From assembly GCA_038030265.1 (NCBI GenBank), contig CM075941.1:58815952-58879951 (forward strand): 64,000 nt of DNA, given 5' to 3'. Below the pieces are notes generated by a model that searched no databases, was not told the DNA's origin, and saw nothing but the letters and a program-made list of their open reading frames with translations. Shown here one piece after another: positions 10,871 through 22,179 of this stretch. Both the position numbers and the translations under genes were made by a program. Source of the DNA: Corythucha ciliata (taxonomy: Eukaryota; Arthropoda; Insecta; Hemiptera; Tingidae). Positions within the stretch are counted from its first letter, which is position 1. Each line of letters opens with the position of its first letter.

Positions 10871-11317
10871 GAACCAACCATGAAGAGAAGTACTGTCGCT
10901 TCAAAAAAGCTTACGAATCCCGGGGTAACAAAGTCAATTTTTTGACCTACTCCTCGACGAAAGAAGACAGTTTGTGCGACCGTGAAGCTGATAATTCCTC
11001 GAAGACTGACAATAAATGGATTTTAGATTCAGGCTCTACTTCCCACATGTCACGTGACAAAAATTTGCTGACTGACGCATGCTTCGCTGAGACAGTAGTG
11101 CAAACCTCAAAAAAGGGCCAATCTATGAAGCCGGAAGCTCTAGGACGGGTGGAGGCAGCTGAGTGTACACTCACCGACGTTCTCTACCTACCTGGCCTCG
11201 ATCGAAACATTTTGAGCGCTAGCGCTATCACCCAAAACGGCGGAAAAATAGAATTTGAAAGTGACTATGTCACAGTGACGAAAAATAATGACGTTGTTCT
11301 GACCGGAAAAAAAAGAT
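10855..11317 (+). pseudogene. Copia B zinc knuckle and protease
   Basis: FCGRTNHEEKYC completes the nucleocapsid Cys-His box. KWILDSGSTSHMSRD is the Copia aspartic protease active site (DSGS). LTDVLYLPGLDRNILSAS follows, as in other Copia proteases. The frame ends at an A8 run (about 11309-11316), after which integrase lies in another frame. Confidence 0.8.
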
Positions 11318-11319
11318 AA

Positions 11320-12120
11320 TTCAGGGCTATACCTCGTTGAAATAACCCCCAAAAAGGAACATTTCGCGAACCTGACCGTGTCTGGCTCTACTGAAGACTG
11401 GCATAGAAAATTGGGCCACTTGAGCCATAAGGGCATGGTGCAACTGACAAAACTTTCTGAAGGATTCACTCTCGGCAAAGGCAGTTTAGATGTGTGCGCA
11501 GTGTGTCAGGAAGCTAAACAAGCGCGCAAGCCATTCAAGAATGACCGAACACGAGCCACCCGTCCTCTACAAATAGTTCACACCAACCTAGTTCAAATCG
11601 AAACTATGACATGGGACCAAAACAAATATTTCATTACGTGTTTGGATGACTACACTCATTACACGATGGTTTATTTGTTGAACAGGAAAAGTGATGCACC
11701 CAAAGCTTTGAAAGAGTACATCGCACAGGCTGAAAATAAGTGGAATCTGAAACTCCACAAGTTGCGCTGTGACAACGGAGGGGAGTATGTATCAACTAAC
11801 TTCAGAAATTGGTGTGCTGAAAAAGGCATCGAAATTGATTACTCCATTCCCCATACGCCACAGTTAAACGGAGCCGCGGAACGACTCAACAGATCATTGA
11901 TGGAAAAAACACGAGCACTTCTTTTCGATTCCGGCCTTGAAAAACAAAATTTTGGGGTGAATCTTTATACACCGCCACTTATTTACTTAATAGAAGCCCA
12001 ACCACAGCTCTACGAGATGCCACTCCTGCCGAGAAATGGTTCGGTAAGAAGCCTAATCTTTCCGTTCTTAAAATATTTGGTTCTGTAGCTTACGCAAAAA
12101 AGCTTACCTACACTAAGAAA
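11320..12120 (+). pseudogene. Copia B integrase
   Basis: The HHCC zinc domain is seen in WHRKLGHLSHKGM and CAVCQEAKQARKPF. The core has RCDNGGEY (second Asp) and NGAAERLNRS (Glu). The first catalytic Asp, normally in an HTD motif, reads HTN (IVHTNLVQIE), which would abolish strand transfer. A further frameshift near 11950-11990 separates the core from the C-terminal part (PAEKWFGKKPNLSVLK, KCFFVGYA). Confidence 0.8.
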
Positions 12121-12148
12121 CTCGAAAAGCGGTCGAGCAAATGTTTCT

Positions 12149-14101
12149 TTGTCGGCTATGCGCCAAACGGTTATAGATCGGGATGAATCACAACAGAAGA
12201 TTATCATTTCTCGAGACGTCGTCTTTGCCGACAAACGTTCTGGTTTCTCGCTGAATAATCCTAAAAACAAGACTGACCGAACGTCAACACTTAATCGGGA
12301 TTTGATCTCTATGGAGGACGATGAACTTTCCGATGATGACAGCACACAAATCACTAGAGACACCCAAAGTTCCATCGAGTCTGATGCTGGAAGCTCAAAC
12401 GAGGAGGGTTCCTTAGACGAAGATGCAAACTTCGCCACACCTCACCACCAGCCCACAGTGACGCCAATCGCTGAACCTGCTGAAGTTGTGATTTCACCCG
12501 ACGATGTACAGCATGAAGCTATAGAGCCATTGGGACGTGGTCATCGTAAGAAAACTATACCTCTCAAGCTTCAAGACTACGATCTCTCCACAGACGTCAG
12601 TCTACTTACCTACCAAGAGGCAATGTCTGGTGAAGACAAAGATAAATGGAAAGAAGCTATACGAGAAGAGATGACTGCATTAGAAGAAAATTCTACTTGG
12701 ACTGTTGTTGACAAATCGGCTGCAACTACGGGTAAAATTCTTACTAGCCGATGGATTTTTAAGATCAAGGACGATGGTCGTTACTAGGCCCGATTGGTCG
12801 TACGCGGATGTCAACAACGCGAGGGCATCGACTATAATGAAATTTTCAGCCCTGTAGTCAGCACTGATGCCTTAAGAGCAGTCGTAGCTTATTCTGCCAT
12901 GAAAAAGTTCAAGCGCATGAATTTCGACGTACGCACAGCTTTTTTGTACGGACATATCAAAGAAGACGTCTACATGAGTCTGCCTCAGGGCTACAACGAA
13001 GCTGGAAAAGTCTGCAAACTTCAAAAAGCCTTGTACGGCTTGAAACAGGCCCCGGCTATGTGGAATAAGCGTCTAACCGATTTCTTAAAAAAACATGGGC
13101 TCATACAACTCAAAACTGAGCAATGCGTGTTTGTCAATGCCGACAGGTCCATGATTTTGGCAATTCACATTGATGATGGTCTTCTAACTGGATCAGACCC
13201 CAAGAAAATGACAAGTTTTCTGAAAGCACTTGCGTCTGAGTTCAAGATAACCTTGAGTGACAACCTTACGACCTACTTGGGGGTCAAATTCTCCGAAGAA
13301 AAAGAAACATTGAAACTGTCCCAAGAATCCTACGCTCAGCAGGTAGTAGACCGGTACAATCTGTCAAACGCAAAACCAGCTTCTACCCCTCTGGTATATG
13401 GCAACGTACATAACCCGACCTCCAGCCAAAAGGACGTTATTTTTCCATTTAGAGAGGCAGTGGGCGGCCTACTTTATCTATCTACAAAGACGAGGCCTGA
13501 CATCGCCCTGGCAGTTGGCATGAGTGGACGACATGTCGAAAACCCAACCCAGTCCTATGTGGTAAACCTCAAGCGAACCATCAAGTACGTAAACTCGACG
13601 AAGAACTTTGGAATTTCCTATCTGAAGAAAGAAGAGAACGTCCGTCTGCAATGTTTCTGCGACTCCGACTACGCTGGAAATGAGGAGACTCGTAAAAGTA
13701 CCACAGGCTTTATAATTTTCTTTAATGGAGGCCCCATCAGCTGGTCATCCAGACTGCAGCCTATAGTTGCCACTTCCTCAACCGAAGCCGAATTTATAGC
13801 GGCCACGGAAGCCTCAAAGTCTCTCATCTTTCTAAAAAGCTTCCTGGAAGAACTCACCCTGCAGAAAATTCCTGCCGAGCTAAACATCTACAACCAAACT
13901 GCTATCGATTTGGCGACCAGGGGTGTGATGAATCGTCGTAGTAAGCACATCGACGTGCGATTCCATTATATCAAGGAAAAGGTTGACGAAGGTCTCGTTA
14001 CCATCAACTATTGCCCTACTTCAGACCAAATAGCGGATCTTCTGACGAAGCCCCTAAACACTAAGAAATTTGAAAGACTTTTGCCAAAAATGGTTGCATA
14101 A
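12149..14101 (+). pseudogene. Copia B reverse transcriptase-RNase H
   Basis: From an acidic Ser-rich linker the frame enters RT (YQEAMSGEDKDKWKEAIREE, LTSRWIFKIK). An in-frame TAG at 12785-12787 interrupts the conserved (K/R)ARLVVRG block. The frame then stays open from 12788 to 14101 with FSPVVSTDALRAVVA, MNFDVRTAFLYGHI, KALYGLKQAPAMWNKR and the catalytic AIHIDDGLLTG. The Copia RNase H follows (CDSDYAGNEETRKSTTGF, SSTEAEFIAATEA, ADLLTKPL). Apart from the single nonsense codon this part looks well preserved. Gene order and motifs make the family certain. Confidence 0.9.
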
Positions 14102-14183
14102 CTTCGATCATATATATTATTTGTTTGTTAGACTTATTTTTTATGATGTAACAATTAATTTTTGAGTTGCAAATGATGTCAAA

Positions 14184-14195
14184 ATTAGAGGGGTG
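14184..14195 (+). other. Polypurine tract of Copia B
   Basis: A purine-rich run (TTAGAGGGGTG) directly precedes the 3' LTR and would prime plus-strand synthesis. Confidence 0.7.
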
Positions 14196-14389
14196 TGTTG
14201 GAGGGTAATTTTGAATCTCCGCGGTTGCCACATGGAGTCTTGATTCTCTATCTCTGTGGCAGCACTGCTCTTATCGGACGCTCCCGATATGCGCGTCTTT
14301 TGTGATTTATTGGTTCCTCTTTTTTCATAATTACACGTCATTTATACTTATTGAACTCTTTTTTTTTTCATTGCAAACCCTGCCCAACA
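14196..14389 (+). repeat. 3' LTR of Copia B
   Basis: 194 bp, near-identical to 9876-10068. Confidence 0.9.
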
Positions 14390-15230
14390 CCCACGAACTA
14401 TTTGGGAGTTAAAATAGAACGCACAGAAGACGGGTTCTTAATGGATCAGAATAACAAAATCAGAAAACTTATACAAAACTGCAGACTAGAAGACGCTAAG
14501 CCGTGTAAAACGCGCATGGAAGCTGGTTTTTTGAAGGCGAAACATGAAAAGAGTCAAAAGTTACCGAACAATGACAGTTACAGGGAGGCAATCGGCTCTC
14601 TTCTCTACATCGCCAACCATACGAGACCAGACATCGCTTTTTCAGTCGCCATTCTCAGCCGCAGAGTGTCAAATCCGACGCAATCAGATTGGAATGCGGT
14701 GAAGAGAGTAATCAGATATCTCAAAGGGACTTTGTCGGTCAGATTTCTCTTAAAAGCAGCCGACGACCTGATCCTTCACGGATTTGTAGACGCCGATTGG
14801 GCGAATGATGCGACGGACAGAAAATCTACCTCAGGAATTTTATAGTGTTTCTTGGAGCTCAAAGAAACAGACCTGTGTTTCTCTCTCGTCTACAGAGGCA
14901 GAATTTATCGCTAGGTCCGCGGCAACCCAAGACGTAATCTGGCTGAAAAATCTATTGCATGACTATGGTTATCCTCAGCATGATGCGACAAAGCTCTTCG
15001 AAGACAATCAAAGTTGTATTCAGAGAAAGGAAACCCTCGGACGAAACACATTGAAGTCAAGAGAAATTTCGTTCGAGACCAGTTGAATCAAGGCTCCATC
15101 TCAATTGAATATTGTCCTACCGCATTGATGGAAGCTGACGCATTCACAAAACCTTTTCAAGGCGAGACATTTCAAATCTCGAGACAGAAGATAGGGATGA
15201 TCCTTACAACCTAGCTCGGTTGAGAGGGGG
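14390..15230 (+). pseudogene. Copia A: end of RT plus RNase H
   Basis: Coding homology begins at the first base after element B: NYLGVKIERTEDGFLMDQNN, then DAKPCKTRM, GSLLYIANHTRPDIAFSVA, VIRYLKGT and the RNase H blocks FVDADWANDATDRKSTSG, LSSTEAEFIARSAA, FEDNQSC and ADAFTKPFQ. Frameshifts occur near 14835 and near 15010. A purine run (TTGAGAGGGGG) abuts the 3' LTR and serves as the PPT. Everything upstream of the RT thumb is missing. Confidence 0.85.
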
Positions 15231-15351
15231 TGTTGGAAAATATCACCAACCTCTCTTATTATAATGAATCATCTCATATGTGTATAAATAAAATTAACTT
15301 CTCGTTTTGTTCTCTTCCTCAAAAGGTCCTCGTAATTAATTCATTTCAATA
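15231..15351 (+). repeat. 3' LTR of Copia A
   Basis: Starts TGTTGGAAAATATCACCAAC and ends TTTCAATA. Homologous to 9568-9682. Confidence 0.8.
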
Positions 15352-15580
15352 GGCCGCAGGAGGAGTCGATGAAACATGTTCTTTGCGACTGTGATAGATT
15401 CGCGGCTCAGGGGTCCGGGTGCTGGAGTTTCTAGGGAGGGTAAGGAGGTTTGGGAAGCCGAGCTAGCCCTTCCGAGTCCGGGACCCTCAATGGATGTGAC
15501 GAAGAGGCCCACTGGTGGCCTTGGCGTCGCAGGACTCGGCTTGACCGGAGAGGCACCCCCCCACCCCCCCAAAACTATTC
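15352..15580 (+). pseudogene. LINE C-terminal fragment, downstream half
   Basis: Directly after the target duplication the LINE frame resumes with EESMKHVLCDCDRFAAQG, the second half of the Cys-His motif whose first half lies at about 9540-9567. A Gly/Pro-rich tail (LGVAGLGLTGEAPP) follows and then non-coding sequence. This continuity proves that Copia A inserted into an existing LINE copy. Confidence 0.75.
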
Positions 15581-18470
15581 TGGAAGGAACTGCACCCTTT
15601 TAAAAATCGATAATTCACTGCTCTTGAAGTCAACCTCTGAGAAATGCACTTTTATCCCCAGTTTTTGTTTGTTCTTACACGTCTCAAATTGAGAAAGTGG
15701 GTTTTTGGGGCAATTTCAAGGATAAACTGAGAAACAATCCCACGAAGTTTCCCGCGGGCAGCCCTGAAGTATACAAGGGAAGAATCTAAACGCAGCTTAG
15801 GGACCTTGGTAAAGACGGTCTCGAACAAATGTTACAGGAAGGATGCCATGGATGCCGTTTTAAGACGTCGAGGCAACCACGCACGTTCGGGACCCGAACT
15901 TGGCGTACTTTGTGTTCGTCTCATAAAAAATATCGTCCATCTTTCCGTAACGGTCGATTGTACGTCAAACCCAGCGAGAGAAAAATAAATTATACGTGCT
16001 CGATATAAAAGCTTCATGGGAAAGTAGCCGGAATTGAATTGAATTATACGGCGCAATCTTTTCACCACGAGTCCCCCACCCCCACTCCTTCGCCATTACT
16101 GCACACCCTTAAACTTAAGAAGGCTTTCCTCTTTTACCCAGAGTATTCAAAAGAGGAGAGTTGGTAAGCTACTTAGACTTTCTCAATCTTCCATTCAATA
16201 GTCATCTTTCCAAGCTTGAATCCAGTATAAAAAGACATTTCGATGACGCTTTGATGCCTGCCCGCCTCACCCCCATCACCCTGTACAATTTCTTCGAGCC
16301 CTATAGAATGACAATGAGAGCCCGAGACATTTAATTATGATTGTCCCAGGAAAAGGGAACGTGAATTTTCATTGTTATCCAAAATTTTCCTCTCGGCGAA
16401 TCTCTCTCAATTTCCATATCGAAGGCTATTAGTTTATTATTCTTGTGAAAATTTCGTTTATAATGAAAGATCCGGCGTTTGCTTTAATTCGTTAGGGAGT
16501 CAAAAATTAAGTTTGTATCCGACGCGGAAATTGAAGTCCTCCGCGAGCTCTTTCAAGGCTTTATTTTCAATACTTGCCACTATGATTTTGAACTCGTGTG
16601 TTGCGAGTTTTAAACAGAATCAGATATGACAATCAGCGTCATTCTTAACTCTGATAATGAAATCGGCCTTTTATATTGTTTCTCCGGTATATTTCGCGAC
16701 TTTCTATCCGGCTTTCTTTGGACAAAATAACAGGAAGTCACGCGGTCCTCGCCCCACCCCCCCTCTCCACGTCGCATGAGCTGACTTTAAAATCACTGTA
16801 ATCCTGAAGAACGTTCACAAAATAAGATGTAGCGCAACAAAGGATAAAGTTAAAAATTACCGGTTTCCATGGCGTGGCTTCGCAAGGTGGACTGAGTATT
16901 GTACTCGTGTACATTCTAGGTTTTTATAAAAGTTGAGTCATAAACTATACAAGTGAGCCATTCAATGGTAATTGCATCGTCAGTGAAACAGATAAAATCT
17001 TGGATTCTAACAATTTTCGGATAATCGCTTCAAGTTGTCGTATTTCTTTTGTTTTATTCCGAAGTTGTATGCAAATTTTTGTACCTATTTTAGGGGGATG
17101 CGCTGTTGACTAAGGACAAAAAAAAATTCGAATAACTCAGGGGCTAGAGGAGGGGGAATTGAATCGTATTATTCTTCGGGTTGCATGTGATCAGGGACAG
17201 ATGGGTAAAGAGCTTCCGAAAAGAGACTAATGTCTCAATTACTTTTTAAGCATCCTCTCTGTTCTTTTGTATTGAAGTGGACCCTCTCTCTTTTTCGCCA
17301 TATCCATAGGGGCCACTGTAAAATGAAATTACACCCTCTTTTAACAACCACCCTCTAATCCCCTCCCCCCCACTACCACAGCCCTTCATCAGGACCAACA
17401 CATCATGACGACGCCGCCGACTTCCCCACCAACCCCTTTCCTCAACACCACGACAAATACTCTTTTCCTTTATACACGCGGAGTGTCTCTCTTTTTCTCT
17501 TTTGAACCTCCCTCCCCACCACCTTTTTCAACCTTCGCCAAGAATTTATAGAACCCTCATTTGTCCACATTGTCCTTCCTCTTCACCGCGAGACCGCTCT
17601 TTTTGTTTCTTTCGCTTTTTAAATACCTTTCTCCCTTTCAAGTTCAAAACCTGACTAAAATTACGTGTCCACCCCCTTTTGGCTTGTTATTAAATTCCAC
17701 TGTTGGTCCGTCTTTGTTTCAGGATTTCTTTTATGATCGCTATTTCAATAAAAAGTAGGTAATTTTTCAAATTAAAATACCTCAGGTAAAAAACCGAAAA
17801 GTAGGGTTTTTAAATTTGTTTCTCATCACAAAGCACGGAGGTGGAAAATTATCTTCAAAAGATAAAAAATAAGAAATAGAAATAAATACAAGCAAAATAA
17901 TAATTTAGAGAATTATGAAAGAACAGAATTCAAATCATGGAATGGAAGAAGGAGCCAACGAGGCGCTTGGACTTATCGCATGATTTAAAACCTCGTAACG
18001 CCACGGCTCATCTATTTTCTTGGCACCTATATCGTTCGTACTACAAAAAAAAATCCAAAGCGCTCCTTATTGTCTGGCACGTTTCAAATTAAACGTGAAA
18101 CATTAATAAAGACGTCGTTAAACCGTGAGCTTACATCGTCAAAGTTTACTAAGACGAGCCTGTAGGAAATGCGTCCCGTCGCGGATGATTATTTATTTTT
18201 CCTTGCGGGGACGGCATAAGTCTGAGAGTGAAAATATATTATTCCAAAAGGTACAACAAAATGGAAATGTTGTCATTCCCCGGGTAAAATGGTCTAATCT
18301 TGCAATTAGGGTAATTAAGGGAGAAACTTCTACAGAAAGTTAACTCACGCAATGTTTACCTTGCAGGAAGTCAAACAGATCTCAAACTCACCGCTATCTT
18401 CTTCAGATTAAAAGGATTAAGTGGGAAGGCTGGCGTAATCTACCAGGAGCTTTTAATAAACAATCAAAAT
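15581..18470. other. No recognisable gene; unique-looking non-coding DNA
   Basis: No transposon or protein domain was recognised. The part from 17270 to 17660 is strongly pyrimidine-rich (C/T). This is the longest stretch in the left half without recognisable repeat structure, so it may be host intergenic or intronic DNA. Confidence 0.4.
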
Positions 18471-18479
18471 ACGTAAAAG

Positions 18480-18985
18480 TTGGTCATAATTTCCTCCGTA
18501 CGTCGTGGCAAAATTCCTGACAAGACGCATCAAACGTCAGTCGAATCGAATTTCCCCCATTCTAGTTCGGACGTCTCGTATTTCCATGACGCTATCAACG
18601 TCACGAAAGAAACTTCACCTTCCCATCGTCCTCCCGCTGCTTTCATCTCAGACAAAAACACCACGCTTAACTCTCTGTTGTCCAAATTTCAAAGCCTTTT
18701 TAGCGACTCAGCTGGCAAACTAAACGGACCACCCGTAGATATTTCACTTCGCCCTGGGTCCAAACCGGGTTATGCTAGAGCTAGACCTATCCCTTTGTCC
18801 CTTCGTGAATTCCTACGCCACTGATGATCGACGAGAAAATTAAATCAGGTCTGTACATTCAAGTCGCTTCCTTGGAATGAGCGTCACCGACCCACACAGT
18901 ATTGAAAAATAGTAAAATGGGAATAACCGGCGACTACAAAGCGACCCTTAATCCTCAACTAGTCGATGACTGTTGTATCCTCACA
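18480..18985 (+). pseudogene. Gypsy pol fragment (protease-RT linker and RT start)
   Basis: LLSKFQSLFSDSAGKLNGPP and then DISLRPGSKPGYARARPIP are the segment just before RT in K02A2.6-like Gypsy elements. After a frameshift near 18815 it continues IDEKIKSGLYIQVASLE, a stop, ASPTHTVLKNSKMG and ITGDYKATLNPQLVDD. It ends there, before the catalytic block, and abuts the module at 19015. Confidence 0.7.
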
Positions 18986-19014
18986 TGTGATAGAGGACGA
19001 TACATAAACAATTG

Positions 19015-19330
19015 ATTTCACAAAATAGTCCAGTCAATCTAAGCATAAAAATGCAAAATAAATGCAATAAATATGGTATTTTGTTTTTTTGCGGGAATGT
19101 GTACGGGAGGGTCCCCTGATCTTTGTCTAATAAAGTCCCGAGTTGAACCACCTGCCCCTGAGGGAGGGGGGTCGTATAAAGTTATCTTTTCGTGATTTTT
19201 CGCCTGTATCTAAAAAACTGTGCGTCTTAGACAAAAACTTTTGGAAAAAGAATGTAAGCTTCTTGAATTATCTTCAACTTTTACTCCATGCATTTTGTTG
19301 AAAATTCCTATCAATTTTCGATATATACGA
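19015..19330 (+). repeat. Left arm of a 300-bp inverted duplication
   Basis: From AGTCCAGTCAATCTAAGC through TTTTTTTGCGGGAATGTG, TCCCCTGATC, AATAAAGTCCCGAG and TTTTTCGCCTGTATCT, this matches the reverse complement of about 22724-23030 at roughly 70-75% by eye. Both copies lie next to Gypsy pol fragments. Confidence 0.7.
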
Positions 19331-19339
19331 CCCTGAAAT

Positions 19340-19880
19340 GTGACCTTTTTCAAAAACATTATTTTAACCTCACGTTTTTTGTCAAACTTTTCATCCTACC
19401 TTCTTACCTGTTCAATTTTAGCGTAAAGCATAAATTTAGAAGTTGTTGAGAATTGAATTTGCTTCAAGACTATAATGCATAAAAGCCAAATTATCTTTAA
19501 GGGGTCGTCGGCTATGAATTTGTGGTTTCAAAAGGAAGTCTACAAAAATCATTCACAAATTTTAAGTTTTCATCCTCAAACAAAGCTGCGGCGCTTAGCC
19601 GCCACGTCACCAGTCGCCATTTCGCCATCGCGGCCCTCATCGCAGCCCTGGTGAGCCTGGTCTCCTCCCTAAACTCGATTTTACCAGGTCATGTCGAGCG
19701 TCAGGGGCGGAAAGATCAACGAGTGCCAGGTCCACTCAAAGAAAAATGCAGTGATTTCGCCCACTGCATCACTTCCACACACCGCCGTGCCACCATTTTT
19801 CTCAAAACTGTAAAATTCACCCCAAAACCCATGAGATTGAATCGACGGAAAATATGACTTACGTTAGTCCGATTAGTCTG
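19340..19880. other. No recognisable gene
   Basis: Non-coding. The open frame at 19522-19857 has no recognisable domain. Confidence 0.35.
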
Positions 19881-20085
19881 ATTTAAAACCAGTTATGAGC
19901 GTTTGGCACTTTCGAAAACAGAATTTCGTTATTTTGACTCTTCCAAACGTCAATTTCGTGAATTTTCGCTCATTCAAAACTAAATTTTGTGGATTTGTCT
20001 CGTTCAAATCCCAATTTCACTCGTTCAAAAACCAAATTTCGTTGAATTTGCACCTTAAAAACCCAATTTACAATTGACAACTCCA
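19881..20085 (+). repeat. Repeat family 2 block
   Basis: About six loose units of the type TCGTTCAAA...CCCAATTTCGTGAATTTT, with a spacing of about 30-33 bp. Confidence 0.55.
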
Positions 20086-20230
20086 ACTAATGAGTATTTG
20101 AAAAAAGTTAAGGGTCCTCAGCCATAGAGTCGCCCTCATCATCTTCCTCGTCATCAAACGGGATGGTATTGGTGCAGTGGCGTGGCTTGTTGGAAATCCC
20201 TCCCCCCTGTTAAACTAGCTTGGCTAGATC

Positions 20231-22170
20231 CAGTAGCGGATCCAGGATTTTAACTTGGGAGGGGTTCTACCATGAATCTCTCTCTTTTTTCCTGAGTTTC
20301 AGCCGCAAACATGCCACCATACGAACCAATAATTGGCTTTTTCTCAAATGAATTAGCGGTTTTTCCCAAATTAAGCCGCGAATGTTTTTCTTCATTTCAG
20401 ACGCGAATCACCGCATTTTCTCAATTTTAGCCGTGAATTAGTGGATTTTCTCAAATTGATCCGTGATTTATTGTTCTTCTCCATTTCAGCGGCGAATAAG
20501 CGCTTCTTGCCCACTTTAGCCGCGAATTCACTGAATATTTAACAGCGAATGAGCTCTTCCTCCATATTTTAAACGGCAATTAGCGGTTTGTCTCAATTTT
20601 AGTCACGAGTTAACGTTTTATTCCTCTAATTTTAGTGTTTTTCTTCACTTCTTAGTCATGCGAATTAGCGCTTATCACCATTTTAGCCGCAAATTATCTC
20701 GTTTCCTCAGTTCTAGCCAAGAATTAGCGTTTTGTTTTCTTCGTTTTAGCTGAAGCATTATTTCCGAATTTTAAACGTGAATTATTCCTTAATTTCACGC
20801 CTGAATCACCGCTTTTACTCAATTTCAGCTTCGAACTGGACGATTTTCCTCCGTGAATTTGCGTTCATCTCCGCAAATGAGCGCCTTTTGTTAAATTGGC
20901 TGTGAATCAACGCAATTTCCCATTTTTAGCCGGGAATTAGCGTTTGTATCAGTTTTAGTCATGAATAAGCGGAATTACCAAATGTATCTTTGAAATTTAC
21001 CTTTACATTAGCGCTTACTTGTGCCGAGAAGTAGCATATTTCTCCATTTTAGCTGTTGATAAGCGCTTTCTGCCTAAATTAGCAACGAATTAAATATTTA
21101 ATTATCTTTGTTCTGGTTGCAAATGAGCATTTTACATCAATTTTAGACGGGAATTAGCGGTTTGTCTCAGTTTTAGCCGTCAATAAGCGGCTTTTCTATC
21201 ACTTGTATCCGTGAATTATCTTTTTTTCTCAATTTTTACCGCGATCTAAGCGCTTTTTCTAATTTATTAGTCGCAAGTTATTTCTCAATTTTAGCCACGA
21301 ATTACCACGTTTCCTCAATTTTAGCCAATTTTCTCAAATTGTTCCGCGAATTGGCTTACTTCTCCATTTTAGTTGTGAATGAGCGTTTTACTTCAAGTTT
21401 AGGCCAGAATTAGTAGATTTTCTCAGTTTTAGCCGCGAATTACGTGGCTTTCTCAATTTTAGCCAATTGCGCTTTTTTCTCTTTTTCCCTCGAGAAAACC
21501 ACGTATTTTGCGTTTTCAAAAATTAATTGTTGAGCCAGGTGAGCAATGGACTTCAGCTTTTTCTCAATTTTCGCCACATATTAGTGATTTTTTTCATTTT
21601 CAGCCACGAATTAGTGATTTATTTTCGTTTTCTACTATGAGTCAACGCTTTTCTGCTACCGCTAAAAGCCGCTATTTGATATTAGCGTTTTTTTTTCAAC
21701 GTTCTCCCGTGTACTTGCCCAAAGAGTAGCACATTAGAACGCAATTCAATTTCTTCTGCCTTAAAGGCCTATAGGAATTTGGAGTTGGCGTTTTTTCTCT
21801 GGTTTGTCCGCGAAGTTGCCTTCAGATATCTCGAATTGGTGTATTTTTCCTAATTTAAGTGGCAAATGATCGCTTGTTCTCAATATTTGCCGCTAATCAT
21901 CGCTTTGAAACCTAAAAATCCCCTTTTTAAAATCTATTTATGCTTTTTGGAGCCCCCCACCCCTTCAATGAATGGTGGCCTCACCATAACGAGATCGCCC
22001 ATTCGTCGAGAAATCATCATTCTGTGCAGATCCCCCTTCAACAGTCGCATTTTGGTATGTGCAAGGTATTAGAAGAAATCTCTGGAATTACTATTAACAA
22101 ATTTTTGGCGGACACCATCTTCTTATGGGGGGTTTAAACCCCCAAAACACACCCCGTAGATCCGACACTG
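20231..22170. mobile_element. Non-autonomous hAT-like element carrying a 30-bp repeat array
   Basis: The left end CAGTAGCGGATCCA and the right end (read inward) CAGTGTCGGATCTA form imperfect terminal inverted repeats of the CAGNG type. The flanks GCTAGATC (20223-20230) and GCTAGTTC (22171-22178) match at 7 of 8 positions, consistent with an 8-bp hAT target duplication. There is no transposase. Most of the interior (about 20281-21900) is degenerate family-1 repeat. Confidence 0.6.
20281..21900 (+). repeat. 30-bp repeat family 1 array, about 50 degenerate units
   Basis: The consensus by eye is TTTTAGCCGCGAATT followed by AGCGCTTTTTCTCAA, 30 bp in total. Individual units vary widely by substitution and 1-2 bp indels. 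Because 30 is a multiple of 3, chance frames through it show a 10-residue period (SAFSQF-like), which is not evidence of coding. Confidence 0.75.
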
Positions 22171-22179
22171 GCTAGTTCT

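Larger units (their letters stand above)
9876..14389 (+). mobile_element. Copia element B, 4.5 kb, near-identical LTRs, coding region broken
   Basis: LTRs at 9876-10068 (193 bp) and 14196-14389 (194 bp) both begin TGTTGGAGGG and end CTGCCCAACA. By eye they differ at one substitution plus a few bases in a T-run. A Copia-type primer site and a polypurine tract are present. The order is gag, protease, integrase, RT, RNase H, as in Ty1/Copia. No target duplication is visible: the flanks are CTTAA and CCCAC. Confidence 0.9.
9568..15351 (+). mobile_element. Copia element A (degraded, internally deleted, contains element B)
   Basis: Flanking LTRs of about 115-121 bp start TGTTGGAAAATATCACCAAC and end TTTCAATA. 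They lie at 9568-9682 and 15231-15351. The flanks show a near-perfect 5-bp target duplication, GGCTG (9563-9567) and GGCCG (15352-15356). Only about 190 bp remain after the 5' LTR, and about 840 bp of pol remain before the 3' LTR. Gag, protease, integrase and the RT front are gone. Element B occupies the breakpoint. The LTRs have diverged clearly from each other, so A is older than B. Confidence 0.8.

Noticed and set aside
19522..19857. 111-codon frame with an Ala/Leu-rich segment (AALIAALVSLVSSL)
   Set aside because: The hydrophobic stretch is short, there is no N-terminal signal context, and it sits among repeats.
20001..20014. tRNA B-box-like string (GTTCAAATCC)
   Set aside because: It is one unit of a repeat block; no A box and no cloverleaf.
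21508..21729. Repeat protein with a 10-residue period
   Set aside because: The period follows from the 30-bp DNA repeat; frames are short and not conserved between arrays.
20281..21900. CRISPR-like array
   Set aside because: Units lack constant repeats separated by distinct spacers, the whole unit drifts, and the genome is eukaryotic.
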